From the NCBI RefSeq assembly GCF_003704105.1, contig NZ_QUOQ01000003.1, positions 602,088-666,087 of the forward strand: a stretch of DNA of 64,000 bases. The letters are read 5' to 3'. Below, piece by piece: positions 43,632 through 53,361 of this stretch; the stretch's first letter is position 1, and each line of letters starts with the position of its first letter. The DNA comes from Brevundimonas lutea. Its GTDB lineage: Bacteria; Pseudomonadota; Alphaproteobacteria; Caulobacterales; Caulobacteraceae. A program made the position numbers and the translations under genes. The notes under the pieces are model-generated. The model worked only from the letters and a program-made list of their open reading frames with translations, had not been told where the DNA came from and ran no database searches.

Positions 43632-43972
43632 GACCCCGGCTCCCGCCCATCGACATGATCGCTGCCGGTGACGCCCCGCGAGGCCAGCAGAACCACCAGG
43701 AACAGCGCGGTGAGGGCGAAGCTGATGACGATGGCCGTGAGCACCAGCGCCTGGGGCGTCGGATCGGCGTAGAGGGCCGGATCCTCCAGCCCCGCCGCCG
43801 TGACCGGCGGCGCGGCCGATTTGAGGCGGCCCATGGAGAAGATGAAGATATTGACTGCATAGGACAGCAGGCACAGGCCGATGATCACCTGGAAGGTGCG
43901 CGGCCGCAGCAGCAGCCAGGTCCCGGCGGCGGCCAGGACGCCGATGGCCAGGGCGAGGATCAGCGCCATCAC
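43628..43972 (-). CDS. mrpC: Na+/H+ antiporter subunit MrpC
   Basis: 114 residues, NuoK-like, three helices (ALILALAIGVLAAAGTWLLL; VIIGLCLLSYAVNIFIFSMG; LVLTAIVISFALTALFLVVL) with DPTPQALVLTAIVI. Overlaps mrpA and mrpD by four bases. Confidence 0.93.
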   Translation of the reverse strand: MMALILALAIGVLAAAGTWLLLRPRTFQVIIGLCLLSYAVNIFIFSMGRLKSAAPPVTAAGLEDPALYADPTPQALVLTAIVISFALTALFLVVLLASRGVTGSDHVDGREPGS

Positions 43973-46911
43973 GGCCCCTCCCCCGGCGACGCCGCCCCGT
44001 CTTCACGCGGCCGCCTCAGCGACTGGTGGGCCAGGGCGATGAGGATCAGGACCGTCGAGCCCAGCACAAGGGCGACCACGCCCAGATCGAAGACCAGGGC
44101 GCTGGACAGGGGCAAGCGGCCAAGCAGCGGAAGGTCGACGTAGTGATAGGCCGAGGTGAGGAAGGGGCGCCCGTACGCCCAGGCGCCGGCGCCCGCCAGA
44201 ATGGCGATCAGAAGTCCGGCGCCGACCCAGGCCAGGGGCCGGATGGAGAGCCTGTCCTCCACCCAGCGCGCGCCGAAGGCCATGTACTGCAGGATAAAGG
44301 CGATGGAGAGGGCGACGCCGGCCGCGAAACCGCCGCCAGGCAGATCGTGGCCGCGCAATAACAGGTGGACGGCGAGGAGGATGATGAAGGGGAACATCCA
44401 GCGCATCACCACCCGCGGGATGAGGAGGGTGTCCTGGAGCCTGTCCCCGCCCGAACGTCCGGCGGCGGCGTCGTCCGAGGCCTCGCGCATCCGCTTCTGG
44501 GCCGGATCGCTCAGACTGTCGCGGTGGGGCCGGAAGCGGCGCAGCAGGGCGAAGACCGTCAGGCCGACCACACCCAGAACCGTCAGCTCTCCGAAGGTGT
44601 CGAAGGCGCGGAAGTCCACGAGGATGACATTGACCAGGTTGCGTCCGCCCGCCTCGGAATAGGCGTGCTCAACATAGAAGCGCGTCACCCCCTCGACCGC
44701 AGGACGGGTCATCACCGCATAGGCGACCGTCGCGAGGCCCGCGCCGACGACGCCCGCGACGGCGAGGTCGATCCAGCGGCGTCTCCGCGCGCGCCGCCGC
44801 GCCGCCTCGGGCGCGGCGATGGTGTCGAGCCGTTTGGGAAGCCAGCGTAAGCCCAGCAACAGAAGGACGGTGGTGACGATCTCCACCACCAGCTGGGTGA
44901 TGGCCAGATCGGGCGCCGACAGCCACAGAAAGGACAGGCAGCTCGCCAGCCCGGCCCCGCCCATCAGCACCACGGCGGCCAGGCGGTGGTATTTGGCCTG
45001 CCAGGCCGCGGCGACGGCGCAGGCCCCTCCGACCATCCACAGCAGGGCGAAGGCGAGGGTGTTGAGATCCGGTGCGCCCCCGGGCGCCGCAAGGGCGACG
45101 CCGCCCCGTCCGCTGGTCAGTCCCCCGGTCAGGCCGCCGGCCAGGGCGGCGATGACGACCGAGACGATGACGATCAGTCGAAGCTGCGGCTGGAGCCGTT
45201 CGGCCCCCAAGGTCCGCACGGTGAGCTCGGCGCCCCGGGAGGCCGTCGTCATGATCCGCTCGAACAGATAGCCGCCGTTCAGCCGCTTCGGTCCCCAGGG
45301 ACCGCCGCGCGGATTGGTGTTGATGCGCCGGCCGAAGACCAGATAGGCCGCGACGCCGCCGCCCAGGGCCAGAACGCTCATCAGCAGGGGCAGGTTGAAG
45401 CCGTGCCAGATGGCCAGGCTGTAATAGGGCAGATCATAGCCCAGCACCGAGACCGCCGCGCTGTGCAGGAAGGGGCCGACCGTCACGGCCGGGAAGACCC
45501 CGACCAGCAGGCACAGGAAGACCAGCACCTCAACCGGCCGGCGCATCCACACCGGCGGACCGTGGGGAATGCGGTCGAGTTCGGTCGGGGCCGCCCCGAA
45601 GAAGGTCGTGTGAATGAAGCGCAGCGAATACAGGACGCTGAAGGCGCGGGCGACGGTGGCGCCCACCGGCAGCAGCAGGGCGAAGGGGTGGGCGTCGGCG
45701 CCGGCCAGGGTCTCGGCCAGGAACATCTCCTTGGACAGGAACCCGTTCAGCAGGGGCACGCCCGCCATCGCCGCCGCCGCCACCATGGCCAGGGCGGCGG
45801 TGAAGGGCATGAACCGGATCAGGCCGCTCAGCTTGCGCATGTCGCGCGAGCCGGCCTCGTGGTCGATGATGCCCGCCGCCATGAACAGGGACGCCTTGAA
45901 GGTGGCGTGGTTGACCACGTGGAACAGGGCGGCGATCAGGGCGAGCTCGCTGCCGAGGCCCAGAAGCAGCACGATCAGGCCCAGGTGGCTGATGGTCGAA
46001 TAGGCCAGCAGACCCTTGAGGTCGTGCTGGAAGATGGCGCACCAGGCCCCGATCATAAGGGTGGCCAGCCCCGCCCCGCTCACCACCATCAGCCACATCG
46101 GCGTCTGGCCGAACACCGGCCACATCAGGATCAGCAGGAAGACGCCCGCCTTCACCAGGGTGGCGGAATGCAGATAGGCGCTCACCGGCGTGGGCGCGGC
46201 CATCGCCCGGGGCAGCCAGAAATGGAAGGGGAACTGGGCGCTCTTGGTCATGGCGGCGACCAGGATCAGCCCCATGGCCGGCAGGTGGAGCGGGTCGGCC
46301 AAAATGGCCTCGCGCGAGTTGAGCACCACGTCGAGATCGTAGCTGCCGACGATCTTGCCCAGCAGCACCATTCCGACCAGCAGGGCCAACCCCCCGGTCG
46401 CCGTGACCGTCAGCGCCATGCGCGCGCCCTCGCGCGCCAGGGGGTTTTGGTTCCAGTAGCCGATCAGCAGGAAGGAGAAGAGGCTGGTCAGCTCCCAGAA
46501 GACGACCAGCTGGATCAGATTGCCCGACAGCACCACGCCCTGCATGGCCCCCATGAAGGCGAGCAGGAAGGAGAAGAACCGCGGCACCGGATCCTTGGGC
46601 GACATGTAGTAGCGGGCGTAGAGGACGACCAGGGCGCCGATGCCCAGCACCAGGGCGCTGAACAGCCACGACAGCCCGTCCAGCCGAAGCACGAACTCAA
46701 CGCCGAGCGAAGGCAGCCACGGGATGGTCTGGCGAAGCACCTCGCCGTCGTTGAAGCGCGGCCACAGCAGGGCGAGACACCCCACGCTGAACAGGGCGAC
46801 GCCCCAGGACAGCACGGCGGCCCGCGTCCGCGCATGGCGTGGCAGCGCCGCAGCGATCACGGCCCCTACGAACGGCAGGGCGAGGATGACGAGCAGAAGC
46901 GCGCTTACCGT
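43969..46911 (-). CDS. mrpA: fused Na+/H+ antiporter subunits MrpA and MrpB
   Basis: 980 residues from a GTG preceded by GGAGGG; a GTG at 46962 is an alternative. N-terminal NuoL-like MrpA (ELTSLFSFLLIGYWNQNPLA, KSAQFPFHFWLPRAMAAPTPVSAYLHSATLV), a middle MrpA extension, and from about residue 830 an MnhB domain (RWMFPFIILLAVHLLLRGHD, GGGFAAGVALSIAFILQYMA). This fused layout is known from alphaproteobacterial Pha systems. Exports Na+ for protons in alkaline or saline conditions. First gene of six. Confidence 0.95.
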   Translation of the reverse strand, partial: TVSALLLVILALPFVGAVIAAALPRHARTRAAVLSWGVALFSVGCLALLWPRFNDGEVLRQTIPWLPSLGVEFVLRLDGLSWLFSALVLGIGALVVLYARYYMSPKDPVPRFFSFLLAFMGAMQGVVLSGNLIQLVVFWELTSLFSFLLIGYWNQNPLAREGARMALTVTATGGLALLVGMVLLGKIVGSYDLDVVLNSREAILADPLHLPAMGLILVAAMTKSAQFPFHFWLPRAMAAPTPVSAYLHSATLVKAGVFLLILMWPVFGQTPMWLMVVSGAGLATLMIGAWCAIFQHDLKGLLAYSTISHLGLIVLLLGLGSELALIAALFHVVNHATFKASLFMAAGIIDHEAGSRDMRKLSGLIRFMPFTAALAMVAAAAMAGVPLLNGFLSKEMFLAETLAGADAHPFALLLPVGATVARAFSVLYSLRFIHTTFFGAAPTELDRIPHGPPVWMRRPVEVLVFLCLLVGVFPAVTVGPFLHSAAVSVLGYDLPYYSLAIWHGFNLPLLMSVLALGGGVAAYLVFGRRINTNPRGGPWGPKRLNGGYLFERIMTTASRGAELTVRTLGAERLQPQLRLIVIVSVVIAALAGGLTGGLTSGRGGVALAAPGGAPDLNTLAFALLWMVGGACAVAAAWQAKYHRLAAVVLMGGAGLASCLSFLWLSAPDLAITQLVVEIVTTVLLLLGLRWLPKRLDTIAAPEAARRRARRRRWIDLAVAGVVGAGLATVAYAVMTRPAVEGVTRFYVEHAYSEAGGRNLVNVILVDFRAFDTFGELTVLGVVGLTVFALLRRFRPHRDSLSDPAQKRMREASDDAAAGRSGGDRLQDTLLIPRVVMRWMFPFIILLAVHLLLRGHDLPGGGFAAGVALSIAFILQYMAFGARWVEDRLSIRPLAWVGAGLLIAILAGAGAWAYGRPFLTSAYHYVDLPLLGRLPLSSALVFDLGVVALVLGSTVLILIALAHQSLRRPREDGAASPGEGP

Positions 46912-47655
46912 CACCGTCTTCGCCCTCCCTCGCCCGCGCCTCCCGGCCGCGTCGTCGGTCACCGTCTAGGTGGCGAATCCCCAACGGCGCAACGCCGCCC
47001 ATCCTGACATTCTCGGCATCGGCTCGCGCCCAGCGCCGTTCTCGCCCTTTGGCGGCCGCTCCCGCATCGGCCAGGCTCGTGCGGCCGCCGCCTGGGTCCA
47101 GGCCGCGGCTCAAGGCGATGGCGCATCCCTCTCGAGCCATGGTCTCGACGCCCGGCGCAGAATCCACGCGCCCTCGCCCCGCGCGCAGTTGGACGGGGTT
47201 GTGCGCGCCTGACCAAGTGGGCGGGTCCCGGTTCACGTCCCAAGCGCCGGCCCCATCCTAAAGCGCGGCCCCACGACCTGGTCGCTCATGCGCCCGTCCT
47301 TTGGCCGAGATCAGGCCTGGACGGGCGGCCGACGCCCATCGTTCGGCGCTGATCAACCGCGGCGCATCGCGCTCTAGTTCCGAACACCGCACGCGTCCCT
47401 GTCGGCCAGCCGGTCGTTCCCACCGACGGGCTTGCGTCCTCCAAGGCCGAAGCCCTTGGATCATGGACCACGGAACAGTCCAGGCGGGGCAGTGACCCCC
47501 ACGCCGTCCCCGCATCGCCAGGGGCCCTTCTCGCGCGAAAGCCCGATGGTCGGCGTCGTACCAGCGGCTTTAGCGCTAAGTCCGACATTGGACGTTAACC
47601 ATTCGCCATTTGTTCACCTCTGGCAGGGATAACAGCCCATTCTGCCGAGGCTTTG
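46912..47655. other. gene-free stretch between mrp and the TadG-like gene
   Basis: About 740 bases upstream of two divergent transcripts. No protein is convincing in any frame. Near its right end lie TTAGCGCTAA (47570-47579) and a CtrA-type box listed separately. Confidence 0.4.
47595..47602 (+). promoter_or_regulatory. CtrA-type box TTAACCAT
   Basis: Exact TTAACCAT, a binding motif of the cell-cycle regulator CtrA in Caulobacter, 54 bases before the TadG-like start. Flp-pilus genes in Caulobacter are CtrA targets, so the placement makes sense. Confidence 0.5.
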
Positions 47656-48873
47656 ATGCTGTCGCTGCTGTCCGATACGCGCGGGGTCGTCGCGCTCAAG
47701 TTCGCACTCGCCCTGCCTGCCGTCGGCCTGCTCACGGCCGGGGCCATGGACTTGCACGCTGTCTCGGTCCAGCGGGGCGTTTTCCAGTCTGCCGCCGAGA
47801 TCGCCGCTCTTGCAGGAGCCAGGGAGCTCACGCTTGCTGTGGGTGACGAGGTCGCCCGGGAGCGGGCCAAGGCTTTCGCGCAGGCGCAACTCGCCGACGC
47901 CTTCCCGGACGCGCAGGTGACAGCGGACGTCGCCCCCCTGGGGGACGCCCGAGCCCTGAACGTGACGGTTTCGGCCAAACGACCGTCGTTCTTCGGCAAT
48001 CTTCTGCCACCCGGTGGCTGGGACGTGATCGCGTCCGCGACCGCCGCGTCCGTCAATCGGACGCCTCTCTGTGTCATCGCGAGCGGCGACACCTCCAACA
48101 AGAAGGAACAGGTGATCGAGATTGCGAATGATGGCGTGATCTCCGCCCCCGGCTGTCTCATTCACTCGAACTACGACATCAGCGCCGGCAAGGGCCGGAT
48201 CGACGCGGGCATGGTCCAGGCCGTCACCTCGGCCCGGGGCTCCATCGTACCCGCCGCCAACCTCGGCGCCGTGCCTCTGGATGATCCCTTCCGGGACGCT
48301 CGAGTGCGAACAGATCAGGCCTGCACATCAGGGCAGCCAAAGGTCACGTTCGAGGAAGGGTTTCACACCATTCCCGCCGGGGTTCACTGCGGAGGCTACC
48401 GGGTTCGCGGGAGCGCAGAAGCCGCCTTGGCGGCGGGGGAGCACTACTTCCTCAAAGGAGACCTCGATGTGGAGGATGATGCGCGGCTCACAGGTCGCGA
48501 CGTGGTCCTGATCTTCGACCGAAACTCGAAGTCCGATTTCAAGGGACGCGCCCGAGTGGATCTGGAGGGCCGGCGCACGGGTCCCCTAACGGGTTTCGTC
48601 CTGGTCACCACCCGCGAGAATGACAAGGACTTCAAGATCAGCAGCGACCACGTCGATAGCCTTCTCGGCGTGATCTACGTCCCGGCGGCTCGCCTCCTGA
48701 TCGAAGGCGGAAAGGACATCGCCAAGGCCTCCGACTGGACGGTGGTTGTCGCTCAATCCATCGAACTCAGGGGCTCCCCCTCGCTGGTCATCAATGCGAA
48801 CTACGCGGGCAGCGAGGTCGCTGTGCCCGACGGCGTCGGACCCCGTCAGGGGGCATCGCGCCTGGTGCGCTGA
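47656..48873 (+). CDS. TadE/TadG-like pilus-assembly-type protein
   Basis: 405 residues from ATG after GAGG. Type IV-pilin-like N terminus with RGVVALKFALALPAVGLLTAG then FQSAAEIAALAGAREL, as in TadG/TadE pseudopilins. The C-terminal two thirds (ANDGVISAPGCLIHSNYDIS, GDLDVEDDARLTGRDVVLIF) look like short beta repeats. No other tad/cpa gene is in the window, so it is an orphan; surface or envelope role inferred. Confidence 0.78.
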   Translation: MLSLLSDTRGVVALKFALALPAVGLLTAGAMDLHAVSVQRGVFQSAAEIAALAGARELTLAVGDEVARERAKAFAQAQLADAFPDAQVTADVAPLGDARALNVTVSAKRPSFFGNLLPPGGWDVIASATAASVNRTPLCVIASGDTSNKKEQVIEIANDGVISAPGCLIHSNYDISAGKGRIDAGMVQAVTSARGSIVPAANLGAVPLDDPFRDARVRTDQACTSGQPKVTFEEGFHTIPAGVHCGGYRVRGSAEAALAAGEHYFLKGDLDVEDDARLTGRDVVLIFDRNSKSDFKGRARVDLEGRRTGPLTGFVLVTTRENDKDFKISSDHVDSLLGVIYVPAARLLIEGGKDIAKASDWTVVVAQSIELRGSPSLVINANYAGSEVAVPDGVGPRQGASRLVR

Positions 48874-48888
48874 TCCGCGCGCCAGCGC

Positions 48889-49229
48889 CTTCCGGTCCGG
48901 ATCGCCATCGGCCCCACCCTGGCCTCGGTCATCACACGCAGCACGCTTTTGCTCGTCTACGGCCGGGCGGCCCTCGCGTCGCTGGTAGGCATGCAGTTGC
49001 TCGGCGCCGCCGCCTCGGTGCGCTGGGCGTGGGTCAATGCGGGGGTCAAGGCCGAGCCCAAGCTCCTGCCTCCCAAGCGCGAGCTCCTGCCCCAGGCCTG
49101 CGGCGCCAGCGGATCACCACGGACACGATCGAGGCCGGCATCCGCAAGTTGGGCGGTCGTAGGGTCGTGGACGCCAAGGCGGTCTTTCAGCAAACCGACG
49201 GCTCCTCGTCCTTCATCGGGAGCGCCTGA
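48889..49229 (+). pseudogene. DUF421 (YetF-like) gene fragment, N-terminally truncated and frameshifted
   Basis: Frame one: IGPTLASVITRSTLLLVYG, VKAEPKLLPPKRELLP; then, after one missing base near 49100, frame two: RRQRITTDTIEAGIRKLGG and VFQQTDGSSSFIGSA. Together they match the third helix and cytoplasmic C-terminal domain of DUF421 proteins. The first two helices are absent. Its stop overlaps the next start as TGATG. Confidence 0.7.
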
Positions 49230-49713
49230 TGGAGACGCTGCACGCCCTGATCGGGAGCGAGGGACAGGACATCGGCTGGCTCCAGATGTGCCTGCGGGCC
49301 ACCCCGATCTTCGTCCTGGGGTTCTCATCGTCCGCTTCGCCGCCACCCGCGCCTTCGGCAAATGGAGCGCGCTCGATATCATCCTGGCCGTCATCGTCGG
49401 CTCCAATCTCATCCGGGCCCTCACGGGAAGCGCGCCCTTCCTTCCCACCGTGATCGCGATCCTCCTCCTGGTGTTGCTGCACGGCCTCCCGGCGACGGCC
49501 GCGGCGCGGTGGGTCTGGCTCAGCACCCTGACCAAGGGCGCCTCGGTCGTACTTGTGAAAGACGGGGAGCCGGACGAGGCCGCCATGAAAGGCGCCGGTA
49601 TCGGCCAGGGCGACCTCCGGATGGCGCTGAGGGCTGCCGGCCACGCCGATCTGACGACCGTCAAATCGGCCGCCCTGGAGCGCAATGGCGACATCAGCCT
49701 TATCGGCCGATGA
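49229..49713 (+). pseudogene. second DUF421 family membrane protein, frameshifted
   Basis: METLHALIGSEGQDIGWLQM up to ATPIFVLG is in one frame; from VRFAATRAFGKWSALDIILA to the end in another. Inserting one base near 49320 (GGG GTT) would restore about 161 residues with three helices and a C-terminal SAALERNGDISLI, the short DUF421 form. Either a genuine null or a sequencing error. Confidence 0.75.
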
Positions 49714-49997
49714 ACCGCGCGGAGGCCGAGGAACCACCCCGCCGGGCCTATCTGGCGCACACGGACGCGGACGCCGAGATCGTCTTCCCGGCAACGCGCA
49801 CCTGCGTCCTCGCTCCCGGACTCCACCTCGTGGTCAGCGCCCTCGATCGCTCGCGCCTCCACCACCGGATCAAGCGCCAGCTTCCGGCGGACGCGGCGCT
49901 CCTCGTCGCGCCCCTGGCCGAGGCCCCCAAGTTCAGGAACATGTCCCGCGGCGTCCTGAAATTCACCCGCGCGGTCTGGCCGCCGCGAAGCGAATGA
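49710..49997 (+). CDS. hypothetical protein, 95 residues
   Basis: ATG overlaps the DUF421 stop (ATGA). Soluble: RRAYLAHTDADAEIVFPATR, HLVVSALDRSRLHHRIKRQL, FRNMSRGVLKFTRAVWPP. No known family. Coupling to DUF421 suggests a partner role. Confidence 0.6.
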   Translation: MNRAEAEEPPRRAYLAHTDADAEIVFPATRTCVLAPGLHLVVSALDRSRLHHRIKRQLPADAALLVAPLAEAPKFRNMSRGVLKFTRAVWPPRSE

Positions 49998-50018
49998 CGC
50001 CGTGTTCAGCCCCGCCCC

Positions 50019-50425
50019 CTAGCCGGCGGCCTCCGCGGCGGAGCCCCTGGGCGTCCTCGGCGCGGCGAGCATCGCCTCGACCGTCCGGCGAAAGGTTTCA
50101 AGACGAAGCGGCTTGACCATGACCCCGTCGGCGCCGAGCACACGCGCGGTGTTGAGATAGTCTCCGGGGCCCACCCGGCCTCCGCTCGAAATGGCCAGAA
50201 CCCTTATCGACGGCTGTTCGCGCCGGATCGACATCAGCACTTCGATTCCGTCGCAATTGGGCATGAGCATGTCGAGAACGACCAGTGGAACTGCATGGCC
50301 TCGAGCAGGCGGATAGCCTCGACACCGTCGCCCGCCTCCACGATCGCGTGGTCGGACGCGCGCAGCATCTCCGTTGCGACAAGCCGCACGGTGGGGTCGT
50401 CGTCGACGATCAGGATCGCGGCCAT
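50019..50425 (-). pseudogene. single-domain response regulator, frameshifted
   Basis: ILIVDDDPTVRLVATEML starts well, with GGGAGG before its ATG, but the phosphoacceptor part VVLDMLMPNCDGIEVLMSIR and KPLRLETFRRTVEAML is in another frame. The shift lies near 50290, between residues 44 and 46. Repaired, it would be a CheY-like receiver of about 134 residues without output domain. Confidence 0.75.
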
Positions 50426-50673
50426 CGGATCACCTCCCCGCAACCAAACGCCCGAAGAGTTTCGAAGTCCTGACGAAGCTTGGCTGACGTTAAGGTCCGC
50501 GGCGTCCCTTCTGGGAGCCTCGAACGCGACCGCAGGATGGAGGCCAGCCCGAACGAGGGTCTGGTGGACGTCCGGCATCCTTTTGCGGCGCCCAGAGCCG
50601 CCAGGCCCCAGGCCCTGCTGGCGACGAAAGGGCCCACAAGGCTCCCGACTCCCCTCGGCGGCCGTTCTCCCCG

Positions 50674-51144
50674 CTAGCGACCTTCGTCGGGGGATCGTGG
50701 AGCGCGCTCCAGCTCCGCGATGAGGGCCGTCATCTCGTCGATCTCGCGGCGTTGGGCGGCGATGATGTCGTCCGCCAGCCGCCGCACGCGCGGATCGCGG
50801 ATCATGGCCCTCTCGGACGTCATGATGGCGATCGAATGATGCGGGATCATGGCCTTCATATAGCTCACGTCGTCCACCGTGGCCTGACTGCGCACCAGGG
50901 TGAGGCTCAGGGCGAAGACCGCGAGGGCGGAGACGAGGACGCCCAGCTTGATCCTCAGGCCCCTGTACATGGGCCACATGAACCCGAGCATGACCATGGC
51001 CATGGCCGCGCCCATGAGCAGCGCCATCCAGGCGCGGGTCTGGCTGAAGCGGACGTGGTCGATCGCATAGGTGTTCAGATACATGAGGCCGAACATCACC
51101 CCGGTCGAGGTGAGGATCATGGCGGCGAACCGCCCGTAGCTCAT
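50674..51144 (-). CDS. DUF305 family protein with membrane anchor
   Basis: 156 residues from MSYGRFAAMI, after GGAGAAGGG (an upstream ATG at 51156 has a poorer site). Three hydrophobic helices, then the DUF305 ferritin-like segment with MKAMIPHHSIAIMTSERAM and RRLADDIIAAQRREIDEM, whose HH and acidic residues suggest metal binding. Often near copper or stress genes. Divergent from a stress-type SDR, both with GGAAC...GGTT promoters. Confidence 0.85.
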   Translation of the reverse strand: MSYGRFAAMILTSTGVMFGLMYLNTYAIDHVRFSQTRAWMALLMGAAMAMVMLGFMWPMYRGLRIKLGVLVSALAVFALSLTLVRSQATVDDVSYMKAMIPHHSIAIMTSERAMIRDPRVRRLADDIIAAQRREIDEMTALIAELERAPRSPDEGR

Positions 51145-51164
51145 TCCCTTCTCCATGGGGAGCA

Positions 51165-51190
51165 AACCGCGGAGCCGGGATCGCGGTTCC
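51165..51190 (-). promoter_or_regulatory. candidate EcfG-like promoter for DUF305 gene
   Basis: Minus strand GGAAC-N17-GGTT, 21 bases before the DUF305 start. Opposite a similar element for the SDR gene. Confidence 0.5.
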
Positions 51191-51212
51191 GGTATCCGAC
51201 CGCTCCGCTCGG

Positions 51213-51238
51213 GGAACAGCGTCGGGGCCGATCGGGTT
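51213..51238 (+). promoter_or_regulatory. candidate EcfG-like promoter for SDR gene
   Basis: GGAAC-N17-GGTT, 32 bases before the SDR start; divergent partner of the element at 51165-51190. Confidence 0.5.
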
Positions 51239-51270
51239 GTCGGCTCTCTCCCCTTTAGAAAGGCGCCTCC

Positions 51271-52164
51271 ATGGCCGACCGGCTGACCCTGCAGGATCCC
51301 CGCGACCGGTATCCAAAGCCCCCGTTTCCCGAACAGCCCCAGCCCGAACCCGGCCTGGCGGCGAAAATGACGCCCCAGCCTGACCACGGCGAGACCAGCT
51401 ACCGCGGATCGGGGCGTCTGAACGGCCGCAAGGCCCTCATCACGGGGGGCGATTCCGGCATCGGCCGCGCCGCCGCCATCGCCTATGCGCGGGAGGGCTG
51501 CGATGTCGCCATCGGGTTTCTGCCGTCCGAACAGGATGACGCGCGCGAAGTCATCGCCCTGATAGAGGCCGAAGGCCGCAAGGCCGTGGCCCTGGCCGGC
51601 GACATCACCGACGAGACCTGGTGCCGCCGCATGGTCGAGGAGGCCGTGAGCCAGTTGGGAGGCCTCGACATCCTCGTCATCAACGCCGGCCATCAGGCCT
51701 ACCGCGAGGACATCTCCGAGGTCTCCAGCGAGGATTTCGACCGAACCCTGAAGACGAACCTCTATGCGCTTCACTGGATCGCCCAGGCGGCGACGCCCCA
51801 CCTCGCCCCCGGCGCGGCCGTCATCACCACGGCCTCGGTTCAGGCCTACGACCCGTCAGCGATCCTGCTGGACTATGCGACGACCAAGGCCGGCATCGTC
51901 GCCTACACCAAGGCCCTGGCCAAACAGCTCATCAAGAGAGGCGTCCGGGCCAATATCGTGGCTCCCGGGCCATTCTGGACGGCGCTGCAGCCCGCCGGGG
52001 GACAGCCACAGGAAAAGGTCGTTCATTTCGGGGAGCAGAGCGAGTTCGGGCGCCCCGGCCAGCCCGTCGAGATCGCGCCGGTCTATGTACTGCTCGCCTC
52101 CCAGGAGGGAAGCTACATCACCGGCGAGGTCTATGGGGTGACAGGGGGAGCCGGCGTCGCCTGA
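51271..52164 (+). CDS. SDR oxidoreductase, general-stress YdaD/YhdF type
   Basis: 297 residues. Pro-rich N-terminal extension (PKPPFPEQPQPEPGLAAKM) seen in the general stress protein 39 group, then SDR motifs: ITGGDSGIGRAAAIAYA, VINAGHQAY, catalytic Ser in TTASVQAY and YATTKAG. NAD(P)-dependent; substrate unknown. The promoter variant upstream supports a stress role. Confidence 0.9.
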   Translation: MADRLTLQDPRDRYPKPPFPEQPQPEPGLAAKMTPQPDHGETSYRGSGRLNGRKALITGGDSGIGRAAAIAYAREGCDVAIGFLPSEQDDAREVIALIEAEGRKAVALAGDITDETWCRRMVEEAVSQLGGLDILVINAGHQAYREDISEVSSEDFDRTLKTNLYALHWIAQAATPHLAPGAAVITTASVQAYDPSAILLDYATTKAGIVAYTKALAKQLIKRGVRANIVAPGPFWTALQPAGGQPQEKVVHFGEQSEFGRPGQPVEIAPVYVLLASQEGSYITGEVYGVTGGAGVA

Positions 52165-52697
52165 TGGGCCGGCAGGCGCGGTTGGAGATCCGCGTGGCAG
52201 GGACCTGCGGCGCAGCCCGGCCGGCGCACCGCCCAGCCCTCGCGCCGGCCGGGCCATCGCGGCCGGCGTGTTAGCGGCGCGGACCCTCGCCCTCCTGGTC
52301 TGAGGCTGGCCCGAGATGCGCAGGTGGCGGCGGCCGGCCGCCGCGGGGATCTGACCGCCCACGACGGGTCAGTACGTTCGACGGAGGCTTCGGGGAGAGA
52401 GGGTCGATCCGAACGCGCGATCCGCCCACCTTCTCCGCGCATTCCATGGCCCGGCCTGCCCTTCCGCGGTGTCATGGCCGCGCTTTCCCGGCATCGGATA
52501 GCGAGGATGTGACGCGATCGTCGGGAGACTCGTCTCGCGGCACGCCCCCTTCGACGAGACCTCCGGCCGGTCACCTTCGCGGATCAGGTCATCTCTCGCG
52601 AGGGGTGTCCCGCGGGGTCTCGGCCAGCGCCGCGAGGGCGGCGGCGCCCGCCGTCGACCGGGGGCGAGTCCCTTCAGTCCGCCCGCACGCCGGTTGA
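52165..52697. other. 533-base stretch with nothing recognised
   Basis: Very GC-rich sequence between the SDR and SemiSWEET 3' ends. No supported gene, tRNA or clear terminator. Confidence 0.4.
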
Positions 52698-53006
52698 TCA
52701 TGCGCGCCTATCCTGGCCCCGCGATCCCGACGTTCCGGGAGCGGTCCGGGAGAAGCGCCATTTCATGGCCAGGACCCCGGCCGACATCACCAGAGCAAGG
52801 CTGTTGGCGACGGTCACCGGCCAGGCCTGGGTCATCACTCCATAGACGATCCACAGGGCGAAACAGCTGACCGTGAGGGCGTAGGTTCTCAGGCTGACCG
52901 CTCCCGCGTCGCGCGCCTTCCAGATCTTGATCAGCTGCGGCGCGAAACTGGTCACGGAACAGACCGCTGCCGCGACCCCGAAGACGTTGGCGATCGTCGC
53001 GCTCAC
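52698..53006 (-). CDS. SemiSWEET family transporter
   Basis: 102 residues, three helices: IANVFGVAAAVCSVTSFAPQ with the PQ-loop motif, TYALTVSCFALWIVYGVM, VTVANSLALVMSAGVLAMKW. Dimeric sugar facilitator of the MtN3 fold; substrate not deducible. Confidence 0.87.
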   Translation of the reverse strand: MSATIANVFGVAAAVCSVTSFAPQLIKIWKARDAGAVSLRTYALTVSCFALWIVYGVMTQAWPVTVANSLALVMSAGVLAMKWRFSRTAPGTSGSRGQDRRA

Positions 53007-53100
53007 GGGGCCGGTGGTCCAGCAGGCTTCCGCCGGCCGCCTTCCCGTTCCCGCGAGTCAGCCCCTGTCAGACAACGAACCCAGCGCCCCGCCCTCTCGG

Positions 53101-53328
53101 TCATCCGGCGGTCTCGGCCTGGACCACGAGGCGGCCCACCAGCATGCGATCGGCGTCGAACACCTCGACCGAGAACCGGCCATCGCGCCAGAGTTCGGAT
53201 CGCGACTCCACAAGTTCGCTCAGGAGTCGCTGGGCCGAGCGGCGGGCCGCGTCATCGTCCGACAGCATCTCCCCCACCTCGTCGGTGAGCAGGGATCCGT
53301 CCGGGAGATCGAAGAAATAGCGGGGCAT
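53101..53328 (-). CDS. DUF6894 family small protein
   Basis: 75 residues starting MPRYFFDLPDGSLLTDEVGE, then SDDDAARRSAQRLLSEL and MLVGRLVV: the common alphaproteobacterial DUF6894 layout. Unknown function, often in stress regulons. Confidence 0.8.
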   Translation of the reverse strand: MPRYFFDLPDGSLLTDEVGEMLSDDDAARRSAQRLLSELVESRSELWRDGRFSVEVFDADRMLVGRLVVQAETAG

Positions 53329-53361
53329 GTCTGCACAAGCAGACGCACGCCGGACGGTTCC

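Noticed and set aside
44986..47007. 673-codon plus-strand frame opposite mrpA
   Set aside because: Gln/Arg/Gly-rich shadow with no motif; mrpA on the other strand is certain.
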